Of a stretch of 64,000 bases of DNA, positions 46,354-56,612 are shown piece by piece. The stretch is from Pseudomonas sp. v388. Its GTDB lineage: Bacteria > Pseudomonadota > Gammaproteobacteria > Pseudomonadales > Pseudomonadaceae. The position numbers and the translations under genes are program-made. How positions within the stretch are numbered: position 1 is the first letter of the stretch; every line of letters begins with the position of its first letter. The stretch covers positions 62,001-126,000 of the forward strand of contig NZ_RHQN01000005.1 in assembly GCF_003935425.1 (NCBI RefSeq), written 5' to 3'. Below the pieces are notes generated by a model, which was given only the letters and a program-made list of their open reading frames with translations, did no database searches and was not told the origin of the DNA.

Positions 46354-48150
46354 GTGAGTGATTTGAGTCATATCCGCAATTTCTCCATCATCGCCCACAT
46401 TGACCATGGCAAGTCGACCCTGGCCGACCGCTTCATTCAAATGTGCGGTGGTCTGTCCGAGCGCGAAATGGAAGCGCAGGTCCTCGACTCCATGGACCTG
46501 GAGCGTGAGCGCGGCATCACCATCAAGGCCCACAGCGTTACTCTGTATTACAAGGCCAAAGACGGCATCACCTACCAGCTGAACTTCATCGACACCCCGG
46601 GCCACGTCGACTTCACCTACGAAGTCAGCCGTTCCCTGGCAGCGTGCGAAGGTGCATTGCTGGTGGTGGACGCCGGCCAGGGCGTCGAGGCTCAGTCCGT
46701 CGCCAACTGCTATACCGCCATCGAGCAGGGCCTTGAGGTCATGCCGGTCCTGAACAAGATGGACTTGCCGCAAGCCGATCCGGAGCGCGTCAAGGAAGAG
46801 ATCGAGAAGATCATCGGCATCGACGCCACCGACGCCGTGGCCTGTAGCGCCAAGAGCGGCATGGGCGTCGATGAGGTGCTCGAGCGTCTGGTTACCACTA
46901 TTCCGGCGCCGACCGGCAACATCGAAGATCCGCTGCAAGCGTTGATCATCGACTCGTGGTTCGACAACTACCTGGGCGTCGTGTCTCTGGTTCGCGTGCG
47001 TCACGGCCGGGTTCGCAAGGGCGACAAGATCCTGGTCAAGTCCACCGGCAAGATCCACCTGGTCGACAGCGTGGGCGTGTTCAACCCCAAGCACACCGCG
47101 ACCGTTGATCTGAAAGCCGGCGAAGTGGGCTTCATCATCGCCGGTATCAAGGACATCCATGGTGCGCCCGTGGGCGATACCCTTACCCTGAGTTCCACGC
47201 CGGACGTCGAAGTGCTGGCCGGCTTCAAGCGCATTCAGCCGCAGGTCTACGCCGGCCTCTTCCCGGTCAGCTCCGACGATTTCGAAGACTTCCGCGAGGC
47301 GCTGCAGAAGCTGACCCTCAACGACTCTTCCCTGCAGTACCTGCCGGAAAGCTCCGACGCGTTGGGCTTCGGCTTCCGTTGCGGCTTCCTGGGCATGCTG
47401 CACATGGAAATCATCCAGGAGCGCCTCGAGCGCGAATACAACCTGGACCTGATTACCACTGCACCTACGGTTATTTTCGAGCTGCTGCTCAAGACCGGTG
47501 AAACGATCTACGTCGACAACCCGTCCAAACTGCCGGACGTGTCGGCCATCGAAGACATGCGCGAGCCGATCGTGCGGGCCAATATTCTTGTGCCTCAAGA
47601 GCACCTGGGCAACGTCATTACGCTGTGCATCGAGAAACGCGGCGTGCAGCGCGACATGTTGTTCCTGGGTACCCAGGTTCAGGTGAGCTACGACCTGCCG
47701 ATGAACGAAGTGGTCCTGGACTTCTTCGATCGTCTCAAGTCGGTCAGCCGTGGCTATGCGTCACTGGACTACCAGTTCGATCGTTACCAGTCCGCCAATC
47801 TGGTCAAGCTGGACGTTCTGATCAACGGTGAGAAGGTCGACGCCCTGGCGCTGATCGTGCACCGCGACAATGCGCACTATAAAGGCCGTGCGTTGACGGA
47901 GAAGATGAAGGAACTGATTCCCCGGCAGATGTTTGACGTTGCGATCCAGGCGGCCATCGGCGGCCAGATCGTTGCCCGGACAACCGTCAAGGCGCTCAGA
48001 AAGAACGTACTGGCCAAATGTTACGGTGGCGACGTGAGCCGTAAGCGTAAGTTGCTGGAGAAGCAAAAGGCCGGTAAGAAACGCATGAAGCAGGTCGGCA
48101 ACGTGGAAATTCCACAAGAAGCTTTCCTCGCAGTGCTCAGGTTGGAATAG
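46354..48150 (+). CDS. lepA: Elongation factor 4
   Basis: Translational GTPase of 598 residues that acts on stalled or mistranslocated ribosomes. G1 [11 protein letters not shown]2 region [10 protein letters not shown]3 DTPGHVDF, G4 NKMDLPQ, G5 SAKSG; the LepA-specific C-terminal domain ends with [22 protein letters not shown]. The start codon is GTG. It heads a lepA-lepB-DUF4845-rnc-era-recO-pdxJ gene run in one direction. Confidence 0.98.
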   Translation: MSDLSHIRNFSIIAHIDHGKSTLADRFIQMCGGLSEREMEAQVLDSMDLERERGITIKAHSVTLYYKAKDGITYQLNFIDTPGHVDFTYEVSRSLAACEGALLVVDAGQGVEAQSVANCYTAIEQGLEVMPVLNKMDLPQADPERVKEEIEKIIGIDATDAVACSAKSGMGVDEVLERLVTTIPAPTGNIEDPLQALIIDSWFDNYLGVVSLVRVRHGRVRKGDKILVKSTGKIHLVDSVGVFNPKHTATVDLKAGEVGFIIAGIKDIHGAPVGDTLTLSSTPDVEVLAGFKRIQPQVYAGLFPVSSDDFEDFREALQKLTLNDSSLQYLPESSDALGFGFRCGFLGMLHMEIIQERLEREYNLDLITTAPTVIFELLLKTGETIYVDNPSKLPDVSAIEDMREPIVRANILVPQEHLGNVITLCIEKRGVQRDMLFLGTQVQVSYDLPMNEVVLDFFDRLKSVSRGYASLDYQFDRYQSANLVKLDVLINGEKVDALALIVHRDNAHYKGRALTEKMKELIPRQMFDVAIQAAIGGQIVARTTVKALRKNVLAKCYGGDVSRKRKLLEKQKAGKKRMKQVGNVEIPQEAFLAVLRLE

Positions 48151-48159
48151 TAAGGTCTT

Positions 48160-49014
48160 ATGTCTCTAAATTTCCCGCTGTTGTTGGTCATCGCTGTTTT
48201 TGTCTGTGGCTTGCTCGCACTGCTCGATCTGGTGATCCTGGCGCCTCGGCGCCGGGCTGCCATCTCGAATTACCAGGGCAGCGTCGGCCAGCCGGACATG
48301 GCAGTGGTCGAGCGATTGAACAAAGAACCCCTGCTGGTCGAATACGGCAAGTCGTTCTTTCCGGTGTTGTTCATCGTGCTGGTGCTGCGGTCGTTTCTGG
48401 TCGAACCCTTCCAGATTCCCTCGGGCTCGATGAAACCGACACTCGATGTGGGTGATTTCATCCTGGTCAACAAATTCTCCTACGGTATCCGCCTGCCGGT
48501 GCTGGATCAGAAGGTGATTTCGATCGGTGATCCACAGCGTGGCGATGTCATGGTGTTCCGCTATCCGAGCGATCCGAGCGTCAACTACATCAAGCGCGTA
48601 GTCGGCCTGCCGGGTGATCAGATCCGCTACACCAGCGACAAGCGCCTGTTCGTCAATGGTGAGCTGGTGGCCAAGAAGCTGGTCGGCGAAGAGCCCGGCA
48701 CCCTGGGCAGCGCCGAGCTGTATGAAGAGCAGCTGGGCGCTGTCGAGCACCAGATCCGCCAGGAAATGACCCGTTACCGCGCGCCGCCTGACAAGGAGTG
48801 GACCGTACCGGCCGCTCACTATTTCATGATGGGCGACAACCGCGACAATTCCAACGACAGCCGTTATTGGGACGATCCGAACATTCCCAAGGATGAACTG
48901 GGGATGGTTCCGGACAAGAACATCGTCGGCAAGGCCTTCGCGGTCTGGATGAGCTGGCCTGAGCCGAAACTCAGCCATCTCCCCAACTTCTCTCGCGTCG
49001 GGCTGATCAAGTAA
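48160..49014 (+). CDS. lepB: Signal peptidase I
   Basis: Membrane-bound leader peptidase of 284 residues. Two N-terminal helices (about 3-23 and 63-80) anchor the periplasmic catalytic domain. The Ser/Lys dyad is intact: Ser in QIPSGSMKPTL and Lys in VNYIKRVVGLPGD. The conserved box GDNRDNSNDSRYW is present. It starts 9 nt after lepA. Confidence 0.97.
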   Translation: MSLNFPLLLVIAVFVCGLLALLDLVILAPRRRAAISNYQGSVGQPDMAVVERLNKEPLLVEYGKSFFPVLFIVLVLRSFLVEPFQIPSGSMKPTLDVGDFILVNKFSYGIRLPVLDQKVISIGDPQRGDVMVFRYPSDPSVNYIKRVVGLPGDQIRYTSDKRLFVNGELVAKKLVGEEPGTLGSAELYEEQLGAVEHQIRQEMTRYRAPPDKEWTVPAAHYFMMGDNRDNSNDSRYWDDPNIPKDELGMVPDKNIVGKAFAVWMSWPEPKLSHLPNFSRVGLIK

Positions 49015-49119
49015 ATCAAGGTGGCGCTGCTCAGGCAGCGCCACCTGTCATTCCGGCTGCGTGGATTGATAAACGGGTCTTATCGCACAGGCGGGCTACT
49101 CTTGAGGTCAAGGTCGAAC

Positions 49120-49497
49120 ATGACGTTTTCTGCTTCTCAGAAAGGGCTTTCGTTGGTGGGCTGGCTGTTGACCCTGGCACTGGTAGCCTTCGGGGTGAGC
49201 ACCGGATTGAAAGTGGTGCCTCATTACCTCGACAACATGTCGTTGAAGAAGACCATCGAAGCAGTCGATAACAATCAGGCCCTGGATATCACCACGGTCG
49301 ACGATTTTTACAGTTATGTCGGTAAAAGCATGCAGGTCAACAGTATTCGGGATGTGGATTTGAACAAGGCGTTAAAGGTGACGGTGGCGAACAACAAGTT
49401 CAACGCCCATTTGCAATACGAACAGCGCGAGCCGTTGATTCTGAACATCGACCTGGTCCTGAAGTTTGACCAGCAATTCAGCGTGGGCAAACCGTGA
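49120..49497 (+). CDS. DUF4845 membrane-anchored protein
   Basis: A 125-residue protein from the ATG at 49120 with GAGG upstream. A short N-terminal region with a GLSLVGW motif, like a prepilin-type or signal anchor, runs into one helix (about 9-30, [19 protein letters not shown]). A small periplasmic domain follows. It overlaps rnc by 4 nt, and this lepB-DUF4845-rnc order is standard in Pseudomonas. Function unknown. Confidence 0.88.
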   Translation: MTFSASQKGLSLVGWLLTLALVAFGVSTGLKVVPHYLDNMSLKKTIEAVDNNQALDITTVDDFYSYVGKSMQVNSIRDVDLNKALKVTVANNKFNAHLQYEQREPLILNIDLVLKFDQQFSVGKP

Positions 49498-50183
49498 GCG
49501 TATCCTTGAGTCGCCTGGAGCGTCAGCTCGGTTATACCTTCAAGGATCAGGAGCTGATGGTTCTGGCCCTGACTCACCGCAGTTTTGCCGGTCGCAACAA
49601 TGAGCGCCTGGAGTTTCTCGGCGACGCGATCCTCAACTTTGTCGCCGGTGAAGCGCTGTTCGAGCGTTTCCCCCAGGCGCGTGAAGGCCAGTTGTCGCGC
49701 TTGCGCGCACGTCTGGTGAAAGGCGAAACCCTGGCGTTGCTGGCTCGCGGTTTCGACCTCGGTGAATACCTGCGGCTGGGGTCTGGCGAATTGAAGAGTG
49801 GCGGTTTTCGCCGCGAATCGATTCTGGCCGACGCCCTCGAAGCGTTGATCGGTGCGATCTATCTGGACGCCGGCATGGAAGTGGCGCGCGAACGCGTCCT
49901 GGCCTGGCTGACCACCGAGTTCGACAGCCTGACGCTGGTCGACACCAACAAAGACCCGAAAACCCGATTGCAGGAATTCCTACAGTCGCGTGCTTGTGAT
50001 CTGCCGCGCTACGAAGTGGTGGATATCCAGGGCGAACCGCACTGCCGGACGTTCTTCGTTGAGTGCGAGATCACCTTATTGAATGAAAAAAGTCGAGGAC
50101 AGGGTGTCAGCCGCCGGATCGCCGAACAGGTAGCCGCCGCAGCAGCACTCATCGCCCTGGGCGTGGAGAACGGTAATGACTGA
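49494..50183 (+). CDS. rnc: Ribonuclease III
   Basis: Double-strand-specific endoribonuclease of 229 residues for rRNA and mRNA processing. The catalytic signature [14 protein letters not shown] and the second acidic site [14 protein letters not shown] are present. The C-terminal dsRNA-binding domain ends with [16 protein letters not shown]. The GTG start overlaps the DUF4845 stop by 4 nt; the 3' end overlaps era by 8 nt. Confidence 0.97.
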   Translation: MSVSLSRLERQLGYTFKDQELMVLALTHRSFAGRNNERLEFLGDAILNFVAGEALFERFPQAREGQLSRLRARLVKGETLALLARGFDLGEYLRLGSGELKSGGFRRESILADALEALIGAIYLDAGMEVARERVLAWLTTEFDSLTLVDTNKDPKTRLQEFLQSRACDLPRYEVVDIQGEPHCRTFFVECEITLLNEKSRGQGVSRRIAEQVAAAAALIALGVENGND

Positions 50184-51078
50184 TACAACTGCAACACGCT
50201 GTGGCTATGTCGCCATCGTCGGCCGGCCCAACGTAGGCAAGTCAACGCTGCTCAACCACATTCTGGGCCAGAAGCTGGCGATCACCTCGCGCAAGCCACA
50301 GACCACCCGTCACAACATGCTGGGGATCAAGACCGAAGGCGCTGTGCAGGCGATCTACGTCGATACGCCCGGCATGCACAAGAACAGCGACAAAGCGCTC
50401 AACCGCTACATGAACAAGACCGCCTCGGCTGCGTTGAAGGACGTGGACGTGGTGATCTTCGTCGTGGACCGCACCCGCTGGACCGACGAAGACCAGATGG
50501 TGCTCGAGCGCATTCAATATGTGCAGGGTCCGGTGATCCTGGCGATCAACAAGACCGACCGCCTCGAAGAGAAAGGCGACCTGATGCCGCATCTGGAATG
50601 GCTGCAAGGCCAGCTCCCGAATGCATCCATCGTGCCGATCTCCGCGCAGCACGGGCATAACCTCGACGCGCTGGAAGGGCTGATCGCTTCGCACCTGCCG
50701 GAGAACGAGCACTTCTTCCCGGAAGACCAGATCACCGACCGCAGCAGCCGCTTCCTGGCCGCCGAAATGGTTCGCGAGAAGATCATGCGCCAGCTGGGTG
50801 CCGAGCTTCCGTACCAGATCACCGTCGAAATCGAAGAGTTCAAGCAGCAGGGTCGTACCCTGCACATCCACGCGCTGATCCTGGTCGAGCGCGATGGCCA
50901 GAAGAAAATCATCATTGGCGACAAGGGCGAGCGCATCAAGCGTATCGGCACCGATGCCCGTCGCGACATGGAGCTGCTGTTCGATTCCAAGGTCATGCTC
51001 AACCTCTGGGTCAAGGTCAAAGGCGGCTGGTCCGATGACGAACGCGCCCTGCGTTCGTTGGGCTACGGCGACCTTTAA
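50176..51078 (+). CDS. era: GTPase Era
   Basis: Ribosome-assembly GTPase of 300 residues that binds the 3' end of 16S rRNA. G1 [12 protein letters not shown], switch I region [13 protein letters not shown]3 DTPGMH, G4 NKTDRL; the C-terminal KH domain has [18 protein letters not shown]. Complete and overlapping rnc, as in most gammaproteobacteria. Confidence 0.98.
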   Translation: MTDTTATRCGYVAIVGRPNVGKSTLLNHILGQKLAITSRKPQTTRHNMLGIKTEGAVQAIYVDTPGMHKNSDKALNRYMNKTASAALKDVDVVIFVVDRTRWTDEDQMVLERIQYVQGPVILAINKTDRLEEKGDLMPHLEWLQGQLPNASIVPISAQHGHNLDALEGLIASHLPENEHFFPEDQITDRSSRFLAAEMVREKIMRQLGAELPYQITVEIEEFKQQGRTLHIHALILVERDGQKKIIIGDKGERIKRIGTDARRDMELLFDSKVMLNLWVKVKGGWSDDERALRSLGYGDL

Positions 51079-51144
51079 CCGGTCCGTTCACCCGGCTCCG
51101 CGCCCAGGCGCGTCCGGGTGTAATCCTTCTGTCGAGCCCGCCCG

Positions 51145-51828
51145 ATGAGCACGCCAACCGGCCAACCTGCGTATGTGCTCCATAGCCGTCCGTATCGCGA
51201 GAACAGCGCTCTGGTGGATTTCCTCACGCCTTCGGGCCGCCTGCGCGCAGTGTTGCGCAGCGCCAAGGGCAAGGCGGGGTCGTTGGCGCGACCGTTCGTG
51301 CCGCTGGAAGTCGAATTTCGCGGACGCAGCGAGCTGAAGAATGTCGGGCGCATGGAGAGCGCCGGAGTCGCCACCTGGATGACCGGCGATGCATTGTTCA
51401 GCGGCATGTACCTCAACGAACTGCTGATCCGCCTGCTGCCGGCGGAAGATCCGTTTCCCTCGGTCTTCGAGCACTACGCCGCGACCCTGGTCGCCCTGGG
51501 CGCCGGCCGCCCGCTGGAGCCGCTGTTGCGGTCGTTCGAGTGGCGGCTGCTGGACGACCTCGGCTACGGCTTTGCGCTGGATGTCGATATTCACGGCGAA
51601 CCGTTGGCCGCCGATGGCCTGTATCGGCTGCAAGTCGACGCCGGCCTGGAGCGGGTCTATCTGCTGCAACCGGGGCTGTTCCAGGGCGTGGAACTGCTGG
51701 CCATGGCTGAAGCCGACTGGAGCGCGCCCGGTGCGCTGAGCGCCGCCAAGCGTTTGATGCGCCAGGCACTGGCCGTGCATCTGGGCGGCCGTCCGCTGGT
51801 CAGTCGCGAACTCTTTCGCAAACCATAG
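51145..51828 (+). CDS. recO: DNA repair protein RecO
   Basis: Recombination mediator of 227 residues that helps RecR load RecA at gaps. The N-terminal OB-fold ([21 protein letters not shown]) and the helical C-terminal domain with [13 protein letters not shown] and [12 protein letters not shown] are typical. It follows era after 66 nt, as usual. Confidence 0.95.
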   Translation: MSTPTGQPAYVLHSRPYRENSALVDFLTPSGRLRAVLRSAKGKAGSLARPFVPLEVEFRGRSELKNVGRMESAGVATWMTGDALFSGMYLNELLIRLLPAEDPFPSVFEHYAATLVALGAGRPLEPLLRSFEWRLLDDLGYGFALDVDIHGEPLAADGLYRLQVDAGLERVYLLQPGLFQGVELLAMAEADWSAPGALSAAKRLMRQALAVHLGGRPLVSRELFRKP

Positions 51829-51909
51829 TTTCCGCCGCCCACGGTTTCGCGAAACGCGGCCGCGCCGTATGCTTGCCCGCCTGTATCGCTCAATTTTCAG
51901 GAGACACCC

Positions 51910-52650
51910 GTGACTCAAAGCACTCGCATCCTTCTCGGCGTGAATATCGATCACGTGGCCACGTTGCGTCAGGCCCGTGGGACCCGTTATCCGGACCCGG
52001 TCAAGGCCGCGCTGGATGCCGAAGAGGCGGGTGCCGATGGCATCACCGTTCATCTGCGCGAAGACCGCCGCCACATTCAGGAGCGCGACGTATTGCTGCT
52101 CAAGGACGTACTGCAGACGCGAATGAACTTCGAGATGGGCGTGACCGAAGAAATGCTCGCATTCGCCGAGCGTATCCGCCCGGCCCATGTGTGCCTGGTG
52201 CCCGAGACACGACAGGAATTGACCACCGAAGGCGGGCTGGACGTGGCCGGTCAGGAGGCGCGGATCAAGGCCGCTGTGGAGCGTTTGGCGAAGATCGGTT
52301 GTGAAGTGTCGTTGTTCATCGATGCCGACGAGCAGCAGATCGCCGCGTCAAAGCGTGTGGGTGCGCCGGCCATTGAGTTACATACCGGGCGCTATGCCGA
52401 CGCACAGACCCCGGCCGAGGTCGCCGAAGAACTCAAGCGCATTGCCGACGGCGTGGCGTTCGGCGTGGCTCAGGGCCTGATCGTCAATGCCGGGCATGGC
52501 CTGCATTACCACAACGTCGAAGCCGTGGCGGCTATCAAAGGCATCAACGAACTGAACATCGGTCACGCGCTGGTGGCGCATGCCCTGTTTGTCGGCTTCA
52601 AGGCGGCGGTTGCCGAGATGAAAGCGCTCATCACAGCCGCTGCCCGGTAA
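51910..52650 (+). CDS. pdxJ: Pyridoxine 5'-phosphate synthase
   Basis: Final ring-closing enzyme of the DXP-dependent vitamin B6 pathway, 246 residues. The N-terminal [17 protein letters not shown], the HLREDRRHI phosphate site, EMGVTEEM and the closing [12 protein letters not shown] are all present. GGAG precedes the ATG. Last gene of the lepA-pdxJ run. Confidence 0.97.
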   Translation: MTQSTRILLGVNIDHVATLRQARGTRYPDPVKAALDAEEAGADGITVHLREDRRHIQERDVLLLKDVLQTRMNFEMGVTEEMLAFAERIRPAHVCLVPETRQELTTEGGLDVAGQEARIKAAVERLAKIGCEVSLFIDADEQQIAASKRVGAPAIELHTGRYADAQTPAEVAEELKRIADGVAFGVAQGLIVNAGHGLHYHNVEAVAAIKGINELNIGHALVAHALFVGFKAAVAEMKALITAAAR

Positions 52651-52666
52651 GCGCCCATTACGGGGG

Positions 52667-52751
52667 CTTGTCCGCCATCGGTAGCAAGCTCCTACCGGGT
52701 CGCGGCGTCTTTTTACCCGTCGCCAGCTTGCTGGCAACGACGGTGGACAAG
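52667..52751. repeat. Imperfect inverted repeat between pdxJ and cmoB
   Basis: CTTGTCC at the left end and GGACAAG at the right end, with further partly complementary segments (GTAGCAAGCTCCTACC; CGCCAGCTTGCTGGCAACG) and a CTTTTT run inside. It is probably a degenerate REPIN acting as terminator for two convergent genes. Confidence 0.45.
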
Positions 52752-53711
52752 TCAGGGCTTGCGGCCCACGATTACCGCACGCATCGGCGCCGGCAGGCCT
52801 TCTACAGTCTTGCTGTGATCCTGCGGATCGAGGAAATGGCTCAGCGACTGATAGCGCATCCACTCGGTGCTGCGTTGTTCTTCGACCGTCGTGGTGCTGA
52901 CGTCGACGCAGCGCACATCGACGAAACCGGCTCGTCGCAACCACAATTCCAGCGCCGGCACCGACGGCAGGAACCAGACGTTGCGCATCTGCGCGTAGCG
53001 ATCCTCCGGCACCAGCACCTGCTGCACATCGCCGGGAACCACCAGCGTCTCCATTACCAGCTCGCCACCCTTGACCAGGCAGTCCTTCAACGCCAGCAAA
53101 TGGTCGATGGGCGACTTGCGGTGATACAGCACGCCCATGGAGAACACGGTATCGAAGCCTTCGAGACTGGCGGGCAGGTCTTCCAGAGCGAACGGCAAGT
53201 GCCACGCCGGCAGATCCGGCAAATAGCGCTGCATCGCCTGGAACTGACAGAAGAACAACCAGTTGGGGTCTACGCCGATCACGCTGTCCGCGCCGGCGCC
53301 GAGCATGCGCCACTGGTAGTAGCCATTGCCGCAGCCCACATCCAGTACACGCTTGCCCTTGAGATCAAGGTGCGGCGAAACCCGTGACCATTTCCAGTCC
53401 GAGCGCCATTCGGTGTCGATATGCACGCCGAACACATTGAACGGCCCTTTGCGCCACGGCGACAGCCCCATCAGAGCGGTGCGCAGCTGCGTGCGGGTTT
53501 CGCCATCGCAGTCGACATCCAGCGTGAAACTGTCGGCCAGGTCAACGCGGCTCGGCGTCAGCCTGGGCAGGGCATCCAGCGCGCTCTGCCAGCGTTGCAG
53601 GTCGCCGTGACCTTTCGCCATCTTTGCGTCGAGCTGGGCTTGCAGGCCGTTGGCCCAAGCGGCCAGGGGTGTGCCCGCCAGACGGCGGACGAGTGGAGCG
53701 AGATCAATCAT
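52752..53711 (-). CDS. cmoB: tRNA U34 carboxymethyltransferase CmoB
   Basis: Enzyme of 319 residues that transfers the carboxymethyl group of carboxy-SAM to 5-hydroxyuridine-34 of tRNAs. Motif I reads [19 protein letters not shown], followed by [10 protein letters not shown] and [16 protein letters not shown], the CmoB-specific segment. It overlaps cmoA, which makes carboxy-SAM, by 4 nt. Confidence 0.96.
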   Translation of the reverse strand: MIDLAPLVRRLAGTPLAAWANGLQAQLDAKMAKGHGDLQRWQSALDALPRLTPSRVDLADSFTLDVDCDGETRTQLRTALMGLSPWRKGPFNVFGVHIDTEWRSDWKWSRVSPHLDLKGKRVLDVGCGNGYYQWRMLGAGADSVIGVDPNWLFFCQFQAMQRYLPDLPAWHLPFALEDLPASLEGFDTVFSMGVLYHRKSPIDHLLALKDCLVKGGELVMETLVVPGDVQQVLVPEDRYAQMRNVWFLPSVPALELWLRRAGFVDVRCVDVSTTTVEEQRSTEWMRYQSLSHFLDPQDHSKTVEGLPAPMRAVIVGRKP

Positions 53712-54451
53712 GGCAGGGCAATCAACGAGGCAAAGTTAAGGCATTGGAACCAGGGCACTACCTTGGAGAATCCGGCGGCCAACAGGCGCTCACGGTGTTC
53801 CTCCAGGCTGTCGGGTTTCATGACGTTCTCGATGGCGCTACGCTTCTGGGCAATTTCCAGATCGCTGTAGCCATTGGCACGTTTGAAAGCGATATGCAGG
53901 TCGGTCAGCAGTGCCTGTTCTTGCGGATCGTTGAAGCGCAGCTTCTCCGAAAGAATCAGCGCGCCGCCTGGCACCAGCGCCTGGCGAATCCGACCGAGCA
54001 GTTCGTGACGCTGATCGGGTGGAATGAATTGCAGGGTGAAGTTCAGTGCGACCACCGACGCGGGTTTGAAAGGCAGCGCGAGAATGTCGCCTTCGATGAC
54101 CTCAACCGGCAGCAGCTCCTGAAACATCGAGTCCTGAGCATTGAGGTATTCACGGCAGCGCTCGACCATCGCCGCCGAGTTGTCCACGGCCACTACACGG
54201 CAGCCGTCGGTACGAACATGACGGCGCAGCGCCTGGGTCACGGCACCCAGCGAACTGCCCAGGTCATAGAGCACGGTATCAGGCCTGGCGAACTGAGCCG
54301 CGAGCACGCCAAGGTTTTCGACAATGGTCGGGTAGCCGGGCACCGAGCGCTTGATCATGTCCGGGAAGACCCGCACGACGTCTTCATTGAAGGCGAAGTC
54401 GGGCACCTGGGCCAGTGGCTGGGCGAAAAGGCGATCGGGTTCTTTGCTCAC
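53708..54451 (-). CDS. cmoA: Carboxy-SAM synthase CmoA
   Basis: Enzyme of 247 residues that converts SAM and prephenate to carboxy-SAM. Seen: [18 protein letters not shown], the SAM site [29 protein letters not shown] and the lid region LSEKLRF. First gene of the cmoA-cmoB pair, which completes the wobble modification pathway. Confidence 0.96.
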   Translation of the reverse strand: MSKEPDRLFAQPLAQVPDFAFNEDVVRVFPDMIKRSVPGYPTIVENLGVLAAQFARPDTVLYDLGSSLGAVTQALRRHVRTDGCRVVAVDNSAAMVERCREYLNAQDSMFQELLPVEVIEGDILALPFKPASVVALNFTLQFIPPDQRHELLGRIRQALVPGGALILSEKLRFNDPQEQALLTDLHIAFKRANGYSDLEIAQKRSAIENVMKPDSLEEHRERLLAAGFSKVVPWFQCLNFASLIALP

Positions 54452-54548
54452 GGCGGTTCCGGCAGGCGGTCTGAAAGGGCGGCATTCTAGCCAAGTTACG
54501 GCCGGGATGCATGGGCCAGATCGACTTGTCTGATGAGCCGCCGTTGCC

Positions 54549-54941
54549 TCAATGGACCGAGATGGAACAGTCGAAGGTGGCCTGCGGCGTGACTTCAGGC
54601 GCCCACGGTTGCTGATAGACCATCAACAGACGTCCGCTGCCGGCTTCGGCTGCCTTATAGCGCCAGACCGACTGCCCGGCGCTGCCGACCATGTCCATCT
54701 GTTCAGCACTTGAATAAACCTCGGGGCCGAGACTGCGCAACACGCCGGAACCCGGGTTCTGCACCTGCCAGCGAAAGCCGGTGGTGGGGTTGCTGGGCAA
54801 CGTCAGAATCAGTGTCTGGCCGGCACTCAGGTTCAGCGGGCAGTCGCCTTGTTCTTCGATAGAAACGGTGTTGTGAGCGGTCTGAGCGCAAGCGGTGAGC
54901 AAGGCAAAGCCTAGCGGAGCTAGAAAGCGGGCAGGGGTCAT
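54549..54941 (-). CDS. icp: Chagasin-like (I42) cysteine-protease inhibitor lipoprotein
   Basis: Small exported inhibitor of 130 residues from the ATG at 54941. The lipobox LLTACAQT gives a lipoprotein with Cys near residue 18. The inhibitory loops of family I42 are visible: NPTTGFRW, a GSAGQ loop in the GxGG position, and QQPW for the RPW loop. It corresponds to PA0778 (icp) of P. aeruginosa, whose next gene is PA0779, the lon paralogue; here a 2.6-kb cassette separates the two. Confidence 0.85.
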   Translation of the reverse strand: MTPARFLAPLGFALLTACAQTAHNTVSIEEQGDCPLNLSAGQTLILTLPSNPTTGFRWQVQNPGSGVLRSLGPEVYSSAEQMDMVGSAGQSVWRYKAAEAGSGRLLMVYQQPWAPEVTPQATFDCSISVH

Positions 54942-55027
54942 TGGCAAGGTCCGATTTTGCGTGACGATGCGGGAGGATAACCGATGGTGGGCAGGGCGTC
55001 TGTTTTCCCGCGGGTGCCTGTGCGGCA

Positions 55028-55104
55028 GTCTTCGCCGGCAAGCCGGCTCCTACAGGCATCGGACGCACTGCGATTGTGTAGGAGCCACCGGGCGGCGATC
55101 CGCC
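55028..55104. repeat. REPIN at the left edge of the cassette
   Basis: GTCTTCGCCGGCAAGCCGGCTCCTACA faces TGTAGGAGCCACCGGGCGGCGATCCGC across about 22 nt, a compact REP doublet. It abuts the lon-derived fragment that begins at 55101. Confidence 0.65.
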
Positions 55105-55210
55105 GCATCCGAAAACTTCTTCGCGAAGTGAACGGTGATGCCTTCCTTCAGGTAGTCCGGCAGTTCTTCGAAGTTGCCGCGGTTGGATTCCGGCAGGATC
55201 AGTTCGTTGA
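55101..55210 (-). repeat. 110-bp duplicate of the lon 3' coding end (cassette left repeat)
   Basis: Matches 57816-57925 at 107 of 110 positions in direct orientation. It corresponds to about 37 codons near the lon C-terminus. Two of the three mismatches are at synonymous third positions; one changes Val to Ala. Homology stops before the last four codons and stop of lon on one side and exactly where the foreign cassette starts on the other. Confidence 0.93.
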
Positions 55211-55222
55211 ACGGCGGAGCGA

Positions 55223-56143
55223 TTAGATAGGAACAGCCGTAACGCCGGGGCTCAGAAAGTCGATATGGTAGCCCGTCGAACCGTCGCCGATGGCGAGGTG
55301 GACGCCCTCGATGCCTTCGTTGAGCTGAGAATTCACAGCGTAATTAATCAAGGGTTGTATCGAGCGGTTAACGCCTATGGCGAACTCCGTCACACTGAGC
55401 CGCCGGGTGCCTGCGGCTTGCTCTAAAAGTTCGAGGTGTTCTCCATCGGCATTTTTCAATGACACGATCTGATTATTTTCTATTGTGATGCTCCCCGCAG
55501 AAACGCTGATGCTTTTCATCAGTTTCTCAATACGGATCTCTAAACTTTTTGATTCCTCTACGTGCTTGCTTCGGCGCGCACTCAGGATCCCGGACACCTT
55601 CAAATACCCTTCGATGGAAAATGGACAGGGGTGCCCAGCATTCATGTGGGCGTAATGTACTTCGAAAAACTCTGCAACGGAATGGATAAAGTTCTCCTCT
55701 AAATCGCTTTTTATCATCGCGTAAGGTGTTGAGTCTTCTTTTATTACAACGCTGGCCATGGAGTGCTCGCCAACAAGATGTAAGCTCTTATGGTGTTTCA
55801 GTATGGAAAGTATCTTTCCTTGAGTGTTTAGAGCTTCGATGAAGTCGCTCTTTAGTATCAGGCTCAAGGTGTAGAGTGCCGAACCAACTGAGGCGTCAAA
55901 TACATGAAGCGGACAAAATATACATTTTCTGACAGGTGTAATTTTCGCCGTTTCGAAAATAAGCCTCGCAGCTTCGTCAGAAAATGAAAATGCCACACTG
56001 TGCCCGGGTAGTTTTATCCCCTTTTTAAGGGCGTGTGTGAGGAAACCGAGTTTTCTGCATTCAGAAAGAAAGTCGACGGAGTCCGACACTATTGATAGTT
56101 TACGGGCAGTCAGCAGGCTTTTGACAGGGTTTTTGATGAGCAT
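55223..56143 (-). CDS. M29 aminopeptidase/NicX-like protein
   Basis: A 306-residue protein from the ATG at 56143. I do not recognise a close family, but the last 75 residues follow the metal-site pattern of M29 aminopeptidases and the related NicX dioxygenases: VTEFAIGVN (metal Glu), GVHLAIGDG (metal His), then GYHIDFLS (His-x-Asp). The N-terminal half has little similarity, and the protein is shorter than typical M29 enzymes (about 400). Two cysteines occur in CIFCPLH. No signal peptide. A metal-dependent hydrolase or dioxygenase is the best guess. It is divergent from the PheRS-like gene and in AT-rich DNA. It may cleave or modify the product of that enzyme; this is speculation. Confidence 0.55.
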   Translation of the reverse strand: MLIKNPVKSLLTARKLSIVSDSVDFLSECRKLGFLTHALKKGIKLPGHSVAFSFSDEAARLIFETAKITPVRKCIFCPLHVFDASVGSALYTLSLILKSDFIEALNTQGKILSILKHHKSLHLVGEHSMASVVIKEDSTPYAMIKSDLEENFIHSVAEFFEVHYAHMNAGHPCPFSIEGYLKVSGILSARRSKHVEESKSLEIRIEKLMKSISVSAGSITIENNQIVSLKNADGEHLELLEQAAGTRRLSVTEFAIGVNRSIQPLINYAVNSQLNEGIEGVHLAIGDGSTGYHIDFLSPGVTAVPI

Positions 56144-56612
56144 CTTGTTGCCACCCAAAAGGGCTGCAAGCGCACGTCTGGGCACGCTTGCAGGTAGGTT
56201 GTGCTGATAGCATCAATATTTGTCAGGCCCAGGCTAGTGGGGGCCAGCTAAATCCGTGCTGGTCGGCCGTAAGTCTGTTTGGCTTTTTTGTTTCAGGTTT
56301 GGCGCGTTTCATGGTTTTGTCCTCGATTGCTTACTTTGATGTGCCGCTTAGCTACAGTGGCGACATTATTTAAACATGTTGTCGCTGTCGGGTGTCAATC
56401 TGGGTTGCGAAGAGTAGTGGAGGTTTTTATATTGTTGCATCATAAGTTGTAGTGCTCAGATCATGTATGGCTATTAGTGTGGGAAATAACTGTAATTGAT
56501 TTCTGAAATTCAGCGGGTGCCACCCGTTAGACTTCATTTGCTGGTGCGGAGAGCCTGGAGTAGTTGTATTTTGACTTCGTAAGAACTTTGTGTCTGTAGC
56601 TGGAGAATCCAA
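56144..56612. promoter_or_regulatory. Divergent AT-rich intergenic region of the cassette
   Basis: 469 bp without a credible gene, much richer in A and T than the window. It must hold both cassette promoters. At 56360-56385, GCGACA and TGTCGC flank an AT-rich centre (TTATTTAAACATGT) and look like an operator. I could not assign -35/-10 elements with confidence. AT-richness makes it a plausible target for H-NS-type proteins such as MvaU. Confidence 0.45.

Noticed and set aside
55101-55210. Left lon copy as a second lon gene or gene fragment with function
   Set aside because: Only about 37 codons, without a start or the last residues; it is a repeat remnant.
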